From assembly GCA_012959805.1 (NCBI GenBank), contig DUCN01000078.1, positions 1 through 64,000 on the forward strand: 64,000 nucleotides of DNA, written 5' to 3'. The notes below the pieces were generated by a model. The model was not told the origin of the DNA. It saw nothing but the letters and a program-made list of their open reading frames with translations, and did no database searches. Below are positions 38,591 to 47,488 of the stretch, piece by piece; the stretch's first letter is position 1; each line of letters begins with the position of its first letter. The position numbers and the translations under genes were made by a program. This stretch comes from Myxococcales bacterium (GTDB taxonomy: Bacteria > Myxococcota_A > UBA9160 > UBA4427).

Positions 38591-40535
38591 CAACGAGAGC
38601 GGACGCCTGGCGAATAACATGCCGATCCCGCTATCCGCGACGTCGCAATCGATCTTGCTCGCTCTTGTGCTGACCCTCAGCTTCTCCGGCTGCACCGAAG
38701 AAAAAGACCGGCGTCCGTCACACAGTGAAGCCCTAAATCCGAATCCCGAAAAATCACCCCAGGATCGACAGGTTTTTTTTGGCGATCTCCACATCCATTC
38801 GAGCTGGTCTCTTGATGCGTATGCTGCGGGTGTTCGCGCTGAGCCCGAGGACGCCTATCGATACGCACGCGGCGAGAGCATCCCACACATCAGTGGCAGG
38901 AAGATCCAACTCGACGGACCGCCCCTGGACTTCATGGCGCTCACCGATCATGCCGAATACCTCGGCGTCATCCAGGCCACGTCGGCGCTTCGGCATCCGC
39001 TGCATGCCCTGCCGCTCATGCAGTCCTGGTTTCGGCAGGACGGCACCACCTCAATCCAAGCTTGGAAGACAATCAATTCGTCGTTCGCCGCTCGTCAGGC
39101 CATCCCCGCTTTGGCAACGGACGCCGTCGTTGCCCCCGCCTGGCAAGAACTCGTCGACCTGGCCAATCGCAACAATCGGCCGGGCGAATTCACCGCCTTT
39201 GTCGGCTACGAATACACGTCGAATCCCGTGTACCAAAACCTTCATCGCAACGTACTCTTTCGCGGCTCGGATGTCCCGCTACGTCCCTTCTCTTCCATGG
39301 ATTCACAAAACCCGGAAGACTTATGGAAGTGGATGGATGTCGTTCGCCGAAGCGGCGATGACCTCTTGGCCATCCCGCATAACAGCAACGGCAGTAATGG
39401 GCTGATGTTTGCTCGCACAAAGACAGACGGAAGCCCACTCGACCGGGCCTGGGCCGAACAGCGCGCGCGAAACGAACCGATCGTCGAAGTCCTTCAAATC
39501 AAGGGACAGTCTGAGACACTCCCCGTCCTCTCGCCCGAAGATGAATGGGCCGCTTTCGAGATGGTGCCCTGGCGCACCCTTAAACCGTCACTGTCGAGCA
39601 AGCCCGAAGGAAGTTATGTCCGAGATGCCCTCAAGACCGGTTTGCTTCTACGCGACAAGGCCAAAGTCGGCGTGAACCCCTACCGCCTCGGCATGATTGG
39701 ATCGACCGACGGGCACAACGCGTCGAGCCCCTTCGAAGAATCGAATTACACCGGGAAGATCGGAGACGGCGACCCGACCCCGGCGCGCCGACTCGCCATG
39801 CGGGCTTCCCGGAATGGCGGAGGGGACCGCGAACCAAGGATTTGGCTCTATTGGAGCGCGGCAGGGCTCGCTGGGATCTGGTCGGACGCCAACACCCGCG
39901 GCGATCTCTTTGATGCACTTCGGCGTCGCGAAGCCTTTTCGACTTCGGGTCCCCGAATTCGCGTACGGGTCTTTGCCGGCTGGGATTTTACGCCTGATGA
40001 ATTGGAGTCCGAAATCAGCCGCGTCGGGTATACGCGCGGGGTGCCTATGGGCGGGACACTCCACACGGAAGCCGCTCACTCCGACTCGGACGCGACCGTC
40101 TCGCCGACGTTCCTGGTCACGGCACTCAAAGATCCACTCGGGGCCAATCTAGAACGCGTTCAAGTGATCAAAGGCTGGACGGAAGACGGCGTTGCTCACG
40201 AACGCGTGTTCGATGTTGGTTGCGCCGATGGCAGTACACCGAATGTCACGCCCTATCGGTGTTCGAAAAGTGCACGGGAACCCGACCTCGCGTCCTGCAC
40301 ACCGGATCAATCGGTGGGTGCGCGTGCGCTGCGAGCGTGGTGGCGTGATCCGTCCTTCGATCCCAAGCAGCGCGCGTTTTATTATATCCGGGTTCTGCAG
40401 ATCCCGACTTGTCGATGGAGTACCTGGGATGCCAATCGACTCGGCGTTAAACCAAGCGACCTCGTCCAGGCGGCGATCCAGGAACGCGCGATGACATCGC
40501 CGATCTGGTTCGAACCGACTGCTCTTCGCGACTGA
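38583..40535 (+). CDS. DUF3604 (PHP-like) lipoprotein
   Basis: A 650-residue DUF3604 protein. Its N-terminus is a lipoprotein-type signal (LLALVLTLSFSGC, Cys near residue 37). The PHP-like metal site opens with FFGDLHIHSSWSLDA, followed by DFMALTDHAEYLG, AIPHNSNGSNG and GSTDGHNASSPFEESNYTG. C-terminal GARALRAWWRDP and RAFYYIRVLQIPTCRWST are hallmarks. The family is widespread in marine and soil bacteria, and its reaction is unknown; a metal-dependent phosphoesterase or hydrolase is suspected. ATG 38583 overlaps the SDR end by 8 bases; ATG 38619 is an alternative. It is the last core gene before the island. Confidence 0.9.
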   Translation: MPDNESGRLANNMPIPLSATSQSILLALVLTLSFSGCTEEKDRRPSHSEALNPNPEKSPQDRQVFFGDLHIHSSWSLDAYAAGVRAEPEDAYRYARGESIPHISGRKIQLDGPPLDFMALTDHAEYLGVIQATSALRHPLHALPLMQSWFRQDGTTSIQAWKTINSSFAARQAIPALATDAVVAPAWQELVDLANRNNRPGEFTAFVGYEYTSNPVYQNLHRNVLFRGSDVPLRPFSSMDSQNPEDLWKWMDVVRRSGDDLLAIPHNSNGSNGLMFARTKTDGSPLDRAWAEQRARNEPIVEVLQIKGQSETLPVLSPEDEWAAFEMVPWRTLKPSLSSKPEGSYVRDALKTGLLLRDKAKVGVNPYRLGMIGSTDGHNASSPFEESNYTGKIGDGDPTPARRLAMRASRNGGGDREPRIWLYWSAAGLAGIWSDANTRGDLFDALRRREAFSTSGPRIRVRVFAGWDFTPDELESEISRVGYTRGVPMGGTLHTEAAHSDSDATVSPTFLVTALKDPLGANLERVQVIKGWTEDGVAHERVFDVGCADGSTPNVTPYRCSKSAREPDLASCTPDQSVGARALRAWWRDPSFDPKQRAFYYIRVLQIPTCRWSTWDANRLGVKPSDLVQAAIQERAMTSPIWFEPTALRD

Positions 40536-40570
40536 GATCTGTTTAGTTTGCGGAAAGCAAATATGTGAAT

Positions 40571-40585
40571 TGGTAGCGGTGAGTG
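40571..40585. repeat. Putative outer att remnant (tRNA-Met 3' end, 15 nt)
   Basis: TGGTAGCGGTGAGTG is identical to the first 15 plus-strand bases of the tRNA-Met 3' end at 60182 and to the longer copy at 57549. It lies 36 bases after the DUF3604 stop, exactly where core gene content gives way to accessory content. Short, so chance cannot be excluded alone. Confidence 0.45.
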
Positions 40586-40833
40586 CTACGCGCTGCGGCC
40601 CTTAAGCAGCTGTTTCATCTAATTTCCATGTATACGATCCAACGTGTCTCCCCCAGACATACCCCGACTCTGCAGCGGCCTAACAGGTCGTTCCGAATCT
40701 CGTCTCCTTTTGCCTTTCAAAAAGGCTAACTCAGAGACTGGACCCAGTATCGCGGGGCCGGCCAGTAGCGTCCTCGATTGAGTCCATTTTTTCGTGCAGG
40801 GTCACATGTTCAGAAACCGCATCGGCCCTTGAC

Positions 40834-41109
40834 TCAGTGGAGAGGGAGCGAAATGAGCGACTCTCCAGTCAAGAGAGCCACACTCCCCGATTCGAGCATA
40901 TGGGCAACGGTCGCCACGACTTCGGCCTCGGTATCGCTTACCGAAGAAACTGCTTCGACGAGCTCGAGCAAACTAGTGATGACGGGTTCGTCCATGTCGA
41001 ACCACCCTTCGCGCTGGATGTCCTCCAAGGCGGCCAGTTCAGCGGGGTCGGGATGGGCACCCCAGGCTAGATCCGGTGATTCAAAATATTCAAGGCTCTC
41101 TTGCTGCAT
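40834..41109 (-). CDS. Hypothetical acidic 91-residue protein
   Basis: I do not recognise this protein. ATG at 41109 has AAGGAG 8 bases upstream, a strong ribosome site supporting real translation; the tracked start is 8 codons earlier. The sequence is acidic (DPAELAALEDIQREGWFDMDE) and mostly helical, with no signal peptide or Cys. It could be an adaptor or regulatory protein. It is the first gene of the island and faces leftward. Confidence 0.5.
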   Translation of the reverse strand: MQQESLEYFESPDLAWGAHPDPAELAALEDIQREGWFDMDEPVITSLLELVEAVSSVSDTEAEVVATVAHMLESGSVALLTGESLISLPLH

Positions 41110-41418
41110 GGGTAATTCTCCTTTATCACCCACTTAATGCACATCCCATGCCAGCTTCCCGATCACGCGGTAATCGTTTCAGTTGAGTTTCAGCGAGTCA
41201 AGCTGATCCAACCGACGTTTTTCCGACGTTTGGGTACGGAAAAGGCCACGTTGCCCCGGGCGGGGCCTAGGAGCCTGACTCAAGACTCGCTCCAAATTCC
41301 GACTCTGAGGTGGCTGGGCTGACTCTGATCGGGTCCGATCGGGTCCGCGATCGGGGTTTTGTGAACGGACGAGCAACGCGGGCGTCTGGACTGGGCGTGG
41401 GTTCTCTGAATCGCCTCT
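41110..41418. other. Intergenic stretch with IS-like repeat
   Basis: About 310 bases with no supported gene. It holds CTAGGAGCCTGACTCAAGACTCGC at 41267-41290, which recurs inverted at 46267-46290, and a short tandem GATCGGGTCC duplication near 41327-41350. Confidence 0.4.
41267..41290 (+). repeat. Dispersed 24-nt repeat, copy 1
   Basis: CTAGGAGCCTGACTCAAGAC matches the reverse complement of 46267-46290 at about 22 of 24 positions. The other copy abuts an IS3 orfA remnant, so this is probably an IS end left after deletion. Confidence 0.45.
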
Positions 41419-41904
41419 TTATGTCATCGCCGCTCTGTAGAGTGTGAGGGCATTCGCCGCAGCACACACCAAGTCCCACTCGCCCCGAATATTGGCTCGC
41501 CCTCGCGTGGCGAAGCGCCTAAAACGCATCGTATGTTTGATCTCGGCGACGGGTCGCTCGCCTTGGGTCTTGCGGGTCCGGTAGATTTTCTTCGCCCAAG
41601 GCAAACGGAGTAGGCGGTGCATGCGTTGCGTCTCGGAACCCCGAGGCCACTTCGTTCGCTCCCTTCCGCGGACCGCCACCAAGCAGCGTTGACGTTTCTT
41701 CCGCATCGACTTCAAATTCTGTTCACTCAGATAACCAGCGTCTGCGACGACTATGTCAGGCTTGCGACCCGTCGTTGTTTTGATCTCCTCGACCATCGGA
41801 ACCAACTCTTGGACATCAATGGGCGAGGTCGTTATGTCGTTGGCCACGATCACACAATCTTCATTGGCCGCCACTTGTCCGTTGTAGCAGTACCGCGGCG
41901 CGCG
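41419..41904 (-). pseudogene. IS1182/IS5-like transposase, C-terminal fragment
   Basis: About 160 residues of a DDE transposase. RYCYNGQVAANED, IVVADAGYLSEQNLKSM and the C-terminal ERPVAEIKHTMRFRRFATRGR match the second Asp and Glu blocks of IS1182-type enzymes. The N-terminal half with the first catalytic Asp is missing; similarity stops at about 41904, right against the stop codon of the thioesterase gene. The fragment cannot transpose by itself. Confidence 0.8.
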
Positions 41905-41905
41905 C

Positions 41906-42322
41906 CTAGCGCAGGTCCTCGCGGAGCTCCGACGTCATGTTCGCGCGAATTTCGTCTGGGATCTTGATCGCACGGCGCTCGCCCAGATGAAGCGCGAGTT
42001 CGACGACCTCGTTCGACAGCAGGAGCTCTCCCGTATCAACATTGAACACCCAGTATCGGCGAAGGTTCGTCTTGCGCCCCAATTCGATCGTCGCTGCAAA
42101 GCTCTGAACACGCATCCCCACCATGGGTTGCACGAGCATGACAGAGCGCGTCTCCATAGAGGCCCAGCCCATCTTCGCTCCGTCGGAGAGTTCGATGAGC
42201 ATGGGTCCGTCGTTCTTCAACGCCGGCGGCAACGGATTTCCTCCTCACATGTAGAAGGGACGCATTTCGGCCGTGAGGCGACCTTCGGCGTCGCAGTCCG
42301 CGGCGTCTACTTGGCGTGACAT
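41906..42322 (-). pseudogene. Hotdog-fold acyl-CoA thioesterase interrupted by in-frame TGA
   Basis: Read as one frame, 42322 to 41906 gives 139 codons, the usual size of a hotdog thioesterase. Codons 1-25 read MSRQVDAADCDAEGR...RPFYM, with the ADCDAEG strand typical of the DxDxxG catalytic loop. Codon 26 is TGA (42247-42245). The same frame then continues with GWASMETRSVMLVQPM, RRYWVFNVDTGELL and the final RRAIKIPDEIRANM. A Shine-Dalgarno AGGAGG and a TTG codon directly follow the stop, so the rest (108 codons) might be re-initiated. An IS1182-like fragment touches its 3' end. Confidence 0.65.
42240..42245 (-). promoter_or_regulatory. Ribosome binding site for possible restart after TGA
   Basis: AGGAGG lies 7 bases before TTG at 42232-42230 and overlaps the in-frame TGA. 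It could allow re-initiation of the thioesterase C-terminal 108 codons. Confidence 0.4.
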
Positions 42323-42362
42323 TCTGAATGCGAGGCCCGTCGCAATCGCATCTTGGAAGGAG

Positions 42363-42422
42363 GGAATAGGAAAAACAAGCAGCGTTTTCCGCACCACCGA
42401 TAGTAGGCATTACGACAACTAG
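42363..42422 (+). repeat. Dispersed island repeat, copy 1
   Basis: GGAATAGGAAAAACAAGC and GCACCACCGATAGTAGG recur in the same orientation at 58413-58472, with only a few mismatches over about 45 bases. In copy 2 the reverse strand codes for the region preceding a PEP-CTERM tail. Origin unknown. Confidence 0.7.
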
Positions 42423-42468
42423 GCCCCCGCCGGAGCTACGTGGCCCCTTCCGGGGAAAGCGGCTTAGA

Positions 42469-42520
42469 CCGAAACTGGAAGCTGTCTCTTAGCAAGAGCC
42501 GTCCGGTGTCCAGGCTATTT
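42469..42520 (+). repeat. IS right-end remnant
   Basis: AGCGGCTTAGACCGAAACTGG and CTGTCTCTTAGCAAGAGC match the 3' end of the IS at 50165-50230 (GCGGCTTAGGCCGAAACCC ... CTCTTGGCGAAGAGC). No transposase coding sequence is left beside it, so it is a solo end. Confidence 0.55.
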
Positions 42521-42581
42521 TGCCGACGTACAATTTCATTCGAGACCGGTCATTCAAGGAGAGGCACTTGATCCTTACAAC

Positions 42582-44327
42582 TTGGAACCCGATGTGAGAC
42601 ACGGCACAAATGCAAATGAAGGCTGCTCGGAGCTCAATCCAGTGCCTCATTCGCAGAGACAAGGCGCGCGCCTCTGCCTGATCATTCTCCTATTGCTACC
42701 GCTCCAAATGGCTGAGGCTGAAATCATCACGATCGACGCCGCGACCGTAGATGGAATCGTGCCTGCGATACATGGCGTGACCAATGGTCCGATCATCAGC
42801 AGCCAATCGATCCGTGAGCCCCCGTGCCAAAACTTTCAGCCCGCCGATCATTCAGCCACGTTTCAGGAATTATCGATCCCACAGGTCCGAACCCACGGTG
42901 GGGCAGAAACAGATTTAAATCTCATCTGGGAGCACTATCCCAACTACGCGGGGCATAACCCTATTGATGAAAACAACTACCACTGGGAGCGTGCGGATGA
43001 GGCCGTCGCGCAGATCGTCGCCGTGGGTTCTCAGCCTTTCATCCGAATCGGCCAGTCGAAAAATGGCACTCCCAACGCCCCGTGCGATCCTAATCTGAAT
43101 ACCACAATGGTGCCTGACGATTTCCAGGTGTTCGGGGAAGTTGCAAAACGGATCTTGATGCACTTCACCCAAGGCTGGGATAATGGATTCTTCTACGACA
43201 TTGAATATGTCGAAGTCTGGAACGAGTTCTACGAGCCCGATTTCTGGAGCGGCACAGGAACCGAGGCGGCCGAACTCTACGAAGCAACCTACATCGCGGT
43301 AAAGGCCGCTCTTCCCGACATCAAACTGGGGCCGAGCATTAACAGGCCCTTGACTTTAAATCCCTTACCGCACGATTTCTGGAACTACATCGAGACCCAT
43401 GCTGTGCCTGTCGATTTCGTGAGCGCCCACCTCTACGCCGACCAACCAAGAGACATGGAAATCAGCATCCATCAACACCAAACTGACCGCAGCTGGGAAG
43501 ATTTCTTTGCCCTTGTGGACCACCTGCCAGTCGACACGCCCATCGTCAACTCAGAGTGGAATCGCCGGATTGGATGTTCGCTTACCGGAGGCAACGGCAA
43601 CACTGTGCCGGGCGGCGCGTTTGTAGCCGGCGCGCTGATTGCGATGGCTGGCATGCATCCGGCGAATAGTGATCACAACCTGGTGATGTCGCACCTCTAT
43701 TCAGCTCGATCACAGATCTGGAACGCTGCTCTCCAGCCAAAGGCACCCGGCGTGGGACTGGAGGCCTACGCGAAGCTCGTTATGGAGACACCCGAGCGAC
43801 TCGTGGTGAGCGGCGATCATGTTGTTACGGCCGATGTCGACTTCCGGATAATGGCAGGCCGCTCCGGGGACGCGCGGCGGGTGAATCTCCTCGTCAGTTA
43901 CTACGACACGTCTCAGACCACGTGCCCGAATAACAGCCATACCTCGGCCATCATTCCGCTGACTGTGAATGTCACCAATTTGCCATGGGGCGATGCGCTC
44001 TTTACTTGGAAACGCTGGGTCCACACGGCGAACACCGCATTGACCTTGGAGGCCTCAGGCTCAGGCACTGGAGGGACATTTTCCACAACACAGACGATGC
44101 ACGCCAACGTCTTGGAACTCTATGAATTCGAGCAGGTTTATTCTGTGCCCGCAGGAGACCCCTGGCCGGTGTTCGTTGCGTTTCTTTCGATTGGATTATT
44201 CATTGTAGGTCGTCAAAATATTTCGGACAAGGACCGCTCTTCGCTAAGAGACAGTTTTAGGTTTCGGCCTAAGCCGCTTTCTGATCCAGGTACTCTTTCT
44301 TCCTTCGATCCATCGTTCTTCGTTTGA
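42582..44327 (+). CDS. Secreted GH39-like glycoside hydrolase, 3' end replaced by IS
   Basis: A 581-residue ORF. A hydrophobic signal ([17 protein letters not shown]) precedes a clan GH-A barrel resembling GH39 xylosidase/iduronidase-like enzymes. The acid/base Glu fits [13 protein letters not shown] and the nucleophile Glu fits [12 protein letters not shown]-terminal beta domain follows, then a single hydrophobic span ([15 protein letters not shown]) resembling a sorting or anchor tail. From about 44214 the last 37 codons are IS-derived, so the native C-terminus is lost. Start is uncertain: the tracked codon is TTG and no good ribosome site sits beside it. Substrate unknown. Confidence 0.65.
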   Translation: MEPDVRHGTNANEGCSELNPVPHSQRQGARLCLIILLLLPLQMAEAEIITIDAATVDGIVPAIHGVTNGPIISSQSIREPPCQNFQPADHSATFQELSIPQVRTHGGAETDLNLIWEHYPNYAGHNPIDENNYHWERADEAVAQIVAVGSQPFIRIGQSKNGTPNAPCDPNLNTTMVPDDFQVFGEVAKRILMHFTQGWDNGFFYDIEYVEVWNEFYEPDFWSGTGTEAAELYEATYIAVKAALPDIKLGPSINRPLTLNPLPHDFWNYIETHAVPVDFVSAHLYADQPRDMEISIHQHQTDRSWEDFFALVDHLPVDTPIVNSEWNRRIGCSLTGGNGNTVPGGAFVAGALIAMAGMHPANSDHNLVMSHLYSARSQIWNAALQPKAPGVGLEAYAKLVMETPERLVVSGDHVVTADVDFRIMAGRSGDARRVNLLVSYYDTSQTTCPNNSHTSAIIPLTVNVTNLPWGDALFTWKRWVHTANTALTLEASGSGTGGTFSTTQTMHANVLELYEFEQVYSVPAGDPWPVFVAFLSIGLFIVGRQNISDKDRSSLRDSFRFRPKPLSDPGTLSSFDPSFFV

Positions 44328-44413
44328 TCTTCGATCGTTTGCTCAGTACTTCGTACTGCCTGCCGAAGTAGACATCGGCGGGCGTGACGTTTTGGATCGC
44401 TTCGTGATAGCGC
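44216..44413 (-). pseudogene. IS3-type transposase 3' fragment
   Basis: On the minus strand this reads [32 protein letters not shown] and ends KEYLDQKAA-stop at 44271-44269, then continues into an IS terminus. It is a close relative of the C-terminus of the transposase at 49265-50175 ([21 protein letters not shown]). It has been cut at about 44413, where an unrelated IS3 fragment joins it head to head. Confidence 0.75.
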
Positions 44414-44678
44414 TCTGGCAAGCCCAAGAAAACGGAATCGAATACAGCATGAGTCGAAGCGGAAACTGTTGGGATAACGCAGTTGCCGAGAGCTTCTTCG
44501 GAATGCTAAAGAACGAGTTGATCTATCGACGCGACGGCCGTGGCTCGATCGTGAGACCGTTCGCGAAGCGATCAGCGAACACATCGAGGTGTTCTACAAT
44601 CGGATCCGAAGGCACTCGACCATCGGGAACATTAGCCCAGCGAATTTCGAGGAAATCAATCAAGCCGAAGCGGCGTAA
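44414..44678 (+). pseudogene. IS3-family orfB 3' fragment, frameshifted
   Basis: The first frame reads [22 protein letters not shown] and [15 protein letters not shown], the classic end of an IS3 DDE domain including the catalytic Glu. After about 44540 the homology moves to another frame, reading [20 protein letters not shown] and [17 protein letters not shown] to the TAA at 44676-44678. The 5' two thirds of the gene are absent. Confidence 0.8.
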
Positions 44679-44740
44679 TCAACTTGTCCGCTTTTGCGGA
44701 GCAAGATCACTCTTCATTATCCAGCGAAAAGGAGTCAGTC

Positions 44741-45484
44741 ATGGGTCGTCTTATCCGCTTCATTTTTGGTTTGTTCGCATACGTTTTCTTCTTCTCGAGC
44801 TTTCTCTATTTGATTGGTTTTGTCGCCAACGTCTTCGTGCCACGCAGCATTGATTCCGGGCCAGCTACATCTGCGTCACCTGCCGCGCTCGCCGCAACGA
44901 TCAATCTCGCACTGCTTCTGCTCTTTGGTCTTCAACACAGCGTCATGGCGCGTCCCGGATTCAAGGCCGCCCTCACTCGCCTATGGCCGGCGGCGATCGA
45001 GCGCAGCTTGTATGTGGCGATGACCTCGGTTGCCCTGTCTCTGCTCTATGTGTTCTGGCGTCCATTGCCGGCGGCTGTATGGTCGGTGGACAGCGAGAGC
45101 CTGGGGGTATTGCTGCACGTCGTGTCTGCCCTGGGGTGGGCCATCGTCTTGATATCGACTTTTCTGATTAATCATTTCGAACTCTTTGGGCTTCGCCAGA
45201 TCTGGGCCGACATGCGGCGCGCCGACATTCCCGAAACCAGCTTTCGGAATCCATTGTTTTACAAACTCGTTCGCCACCCGATCTACACCGGATTTCTGCT
45301 GGCATTCTGGGCCACGCCGGACATGAGCCAGGGGCGCCTTCTCTTTGCGATGGGTATGACGGTCTACATTCTCATTGGCATTCGCTACGAAGAGAAGGAT
45401 CTGATTGAAAGCCTCGGTGCTGATTACAGCGAATACCGCCAACGCGTGGGCATGCTCGTGCCGGGCGTCGGCAAGAAGCGATAG
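44741..45484 (+). CDS. mddA: MddA-like methanethiol S-methyltransferase (NnrU/ICMT family)
   Basis: A 247-residue membrane protein with about five or six spans, first [51 protein letters not shown] and the S-adenosylmethionine-binding [16 protein letters not shown] motif match the MddA branch of the isoprenylcysteine methyltransferase superfamily, which methylates methanethiol to dimethyl sulfide. ATG 44741 has AAGGAG 7 bases upstream; the tracked start lies in IS sequence. It stands alone between IS remnants, so it seems to be mobile cargo. A more general NnrU-like methyltransferase is the alternative. Confidence 0.8.
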   Translation: MGRLIRFIFGLFAYVFFFSSFLYLIGFVANVFVPRSIDSGPATSASPAALAATINLALLLLFGLQHSVMARPGFKAALTRLWPAAIERSLYVAMTSVALSLLYVFWRPLPAAVWSVDSESLGVLLHVVSALGWAIVLISTFLINHFELFGLRQIWADMRRADIPETSFRNPLFYKLVRHPIYTGFLLAFWATPDMSQGRLLFAMGMTVYILIGIRYEEKDLIESLGADYSEYRQRVGMLVPGVGKKR

Positions 45485-46008
45485 GCCAAGAAGTAATAGG
45501 CCAAGCAGCGCCGGGCCTTCAACCGGTCGGCGCGCAGAGCTTCACGATCAGAGATTCGTCGTGATGGATTGCGCCGGGAACATCAACCACGCTTGCTGGG
45601 GCCATTTATGTGTTTGTGATGTGGCAGAGAAGCAAGGAACTCGAGGCCGTTCAAGAAATCTTGGCAAAACTCTTTCCCCTTTTTGACGGGTGAAGCAGAG
45701 CGGGATCCGCGACTCACTGATCGCGAACGCGTCTCGCAGGAGATGAGAGGTCGCAGCTTCATGGTCGAGTCATTACCGGTCGCGCTCGGTCGGCTATTGA
45801 ATTCTCGTCGTCATCGCTGCATACGTAGGAACCTGAGGGCTGGAACGATCGACGCACTGGCCCAGCAGCTCTCGTTGGCCGACTGTTCGATCAAGTGATC
45901 GAGAAGCCATCTCGGTAGACTCATCAGTCTCGCCGGGACGCTTGCGTGCCTTCTGAAAGATGGATCTATGCAGTTGAGCCTTGTACTCTTAACCCTAATG
46001 GATCCGTC
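45485..46008. other. Gap with no confident gene
   Basis: About 520 bases without a supported gene. One short plus-strand frame at about 45567-45693 reads GAIYVFVMWQRSKELEAVQ and LFPLFDG-stop, resembling the end of a small membrane protein, but it has no start codon in frame before a TGA and is probably a remnant. Confidence 0.4.
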
Positions 46009-46208
46009 ATGAAAATCGCCTACGCCATTGACTCTGTGCTTGGTGGTGGCGCCGCCGGACCGGTAGCGGCGGTCACACGCGTACTGCGAGATACTGGCGC
46101 TGACGTAGAGGTGTTCGCACTCGAACGGCGTGACGGGCGGTCCTTGCCATCCATGCTCGCAGATGGATTGCGCGTTCACGTACGGGAAGGCGGAAAATTC
46201 GAAGGCGA
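46009..46208 (+). pseudogene. Glycosyltransferase family 4 N-terminal stub
   Basis: From ATG 46009 the frame reads MKIAYAIDSVLGGGAAGPVA and continues through GADVEVFALERRDGRSLPSML for about 65 residues, the first Rossmann strand and loop of a GT-B (GT4-like) glycosyltransferase. It then runs into the start of an IS3 orfA at 46221. Around 300 residues are missing, so it was cut by IS insertion and deletion. Confidence 0.65.
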
Positions 46209-46220
46209 CGGGAAGCAAGG

Positions 46221-46265
46221 ATGAAGCGCACACGCTTTTCAGAGGAACAGATCACCGGAATTTAA
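46221..46265 (+). pseudogene. IS3-family orfA start remnant (14 codons)
   Basis: ATG 46221 reads MKRTRFSEEQITGI then TAA. MKR(S/T)RFSEEQI is the conserved beginning of OrfA in IS3-group elements such as the IS407 type. Only the first 14 codons remain. Too short for the ORF track. Confidence 0.75.
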
Positions 46266-46266
46266 G

Positions 46267-46290
46267 GCGAATCTTGGGTCAGGCTCCTAG
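46267..46290 (-). repeat. Dispersed 24-nt repeat, copy 2, at channel gene stop
   Basis: The minus strand reads CTAGGAGCCTGACCCAAGAT, the counterpart of 41267-41290. Its first bases supply the TAG stop of the ion-channel gene (46289-46287), so an IS end may define the channel's C-terminus. Confidence 0.5.
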
Positions 46291-47477
46291 CTACGAACCC
46301 AGGCTCCTACTCCGACCCCGACAAAAATCAACACCGAGATCAACTGGAAAACCAGGTCGGCGCGGTCGATACGCCGGGCGACCGCGCTCTTGTCTTTGTC
46401 TTCGGCTTGGGCATAGGCGTTCGTTCCCCAAGTGAAGAGTCCGAACAGGCCAAGAGCGATCGCGTAGCCCACAGCGAAAAGTTCATCCAGAAATGTCAGG
46501 TAGGGCAATGGCGGAAGTTCGTCGTGATAGGACTGCTGAAGGAAAATGAGTGTCAGCAACGCCGTGGAGGGAATGGCAAGGCGCACATCGCCTAGGGATC
46601 CAGCCACCGACGGCGAAAGTAAAACAACGGCCATGATGATCAGCAGGGGGAAAACCCAATTGACAAAGGCGCTCCAATAATCCGCCTGATAAACCATCTC
46701 CAATCGCATCTGGCTGAACGTCGGGTGGTACCAGGAGCCAAACCGACTCGAATAGCGATGCAGGTAGGGCTCGAAGGAGGAACTGTTCAGGCGATACCCG
46801 CTCAAGCTTCCCGAACGGCCCATAAAGCCATTGGCGTGATGATGCGGGAGCAGGAGAACTTCCGCGTATTTGTCTGACATAGAGGGCGCCGCCACTTCAA
46901 CGATCACCGGAAGATTGACCTCGCCAAATGGATCCGTGCGGAACTCGATCTCATCATCGTAGAAGCGACTCGAAAATCGATAACGCTGGTAGTATCGGCC
47001 GCCTGAGAGCATCCTGGGCTCTGCCGTCACCGGTTCGAAGAGCGAGTCCCAGATTTCAACCCGATTCGCGAGGCGCACAATATCTCTGGGCTCGATGCCG
47101 TTTTTCTCCATGAGATCGTGTACGGAGGACGGCCATTCGAGCCAGATATACCCATCGGCCGAGAACGTCCTCGAAACCAACGAGAGTTCGTAAACCTTGT
47201 CGACAAGGATGCCCGCATAAACAATCAAGGCGTCCTCGGCGAACTCCTTCGTCGAGGGAAGGGGCACGATGGACTCGCGGTCGCGTTCGAGCAGCAACGC
47301 GGTTTCTTCCCGCAGGTCCGTGTCGAGTTCTCGCTGGAAGCAGGAAAAACCCGCCAGAACCACCGCGAGAAGGAGCACGCAAAGGCGCGCACCGGTGACG
47401 AGACCCCGAACCGGCCGAAATTCATCGGTGCGCTTCATTCGAAAGCGATATCTCTTTTTCTGCAGGTCTTTATCCAT
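46287..47477 (-). CDS. Pentameric ligand-gated ion channel (Pro-loop receptor family)
   Basis: A 396-residue subunit of the Cys-loop/Pro-loop receptor superfamily, like GLIC and ELIC. After a signal sequence (GARLCVLLLAVVLAGFS) the extracellular beta-sandwich runs from about residue 45 (IVYAGILVDKVYELSL, GYIWLEWPSSV) through EIWDSLFEPV; the Pro-loop region is FRTDPFGEVNLPV, without cysteines as in bacteria. M1 (AFVNWVFPLLIIMAVVLLS), M2 (AIPSTALLTLIFLQQS), the M2-M3 loop ELPPLPYLTF, M3 and a C-terminal M4 (LVFQLISVLIFVGVGVGAWV) complete the four-helix bundle. A homopentamer in the inner membrane is expected. ATG 47477 is 11 bases after the binding-protein stop; ATG 47438 is an alternative. Confidence 0.85.
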   Translation of the reverse strand: MDKDLQKKRYRFRMKRTDEFRPVRGLVTGARLCVLLLAVVLAGFSCFQRELDTDLREETALLLERDRESIVPLPSTKEFAEDALIVYAGILVDKVYELSLVSRTFSADGYIWLEWPSSVHDLMEKNGIEPRDIVRLANRVEIWDSLFEPVTAEPRMLSGGRYYQRYRFSSRFYDDEIEFRTDPFGEVNLPVIVEVAAPSMSDKYAEVLLLPHHHANGFMGRSGSLSGYRLNSSSFEPYLHRYSSRFGSWYHPTFSQMRLEMVYQADYWSAFVNWVFPLLIIMAVVLLSPSVAGSLGDVRLAIPSTALLTLIFLQQSYHDELPPLPYLTFLDELFAVGYAIALGLFGLFTWGTNAYAQAEDKDKSAVARRIDRADLVFQLISVLIFVGVGVGAWVRS

Positions 47478-47488
47478 AGAAAAGCGAT

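Noticed and set aside
45567-45693. Short membrane-protein-like frame (GAIYVFVMWQRSKELE)
   Set aside because: No start codon in frame after an upstream TGA; recorded only as a possible remnant in the gap entry.
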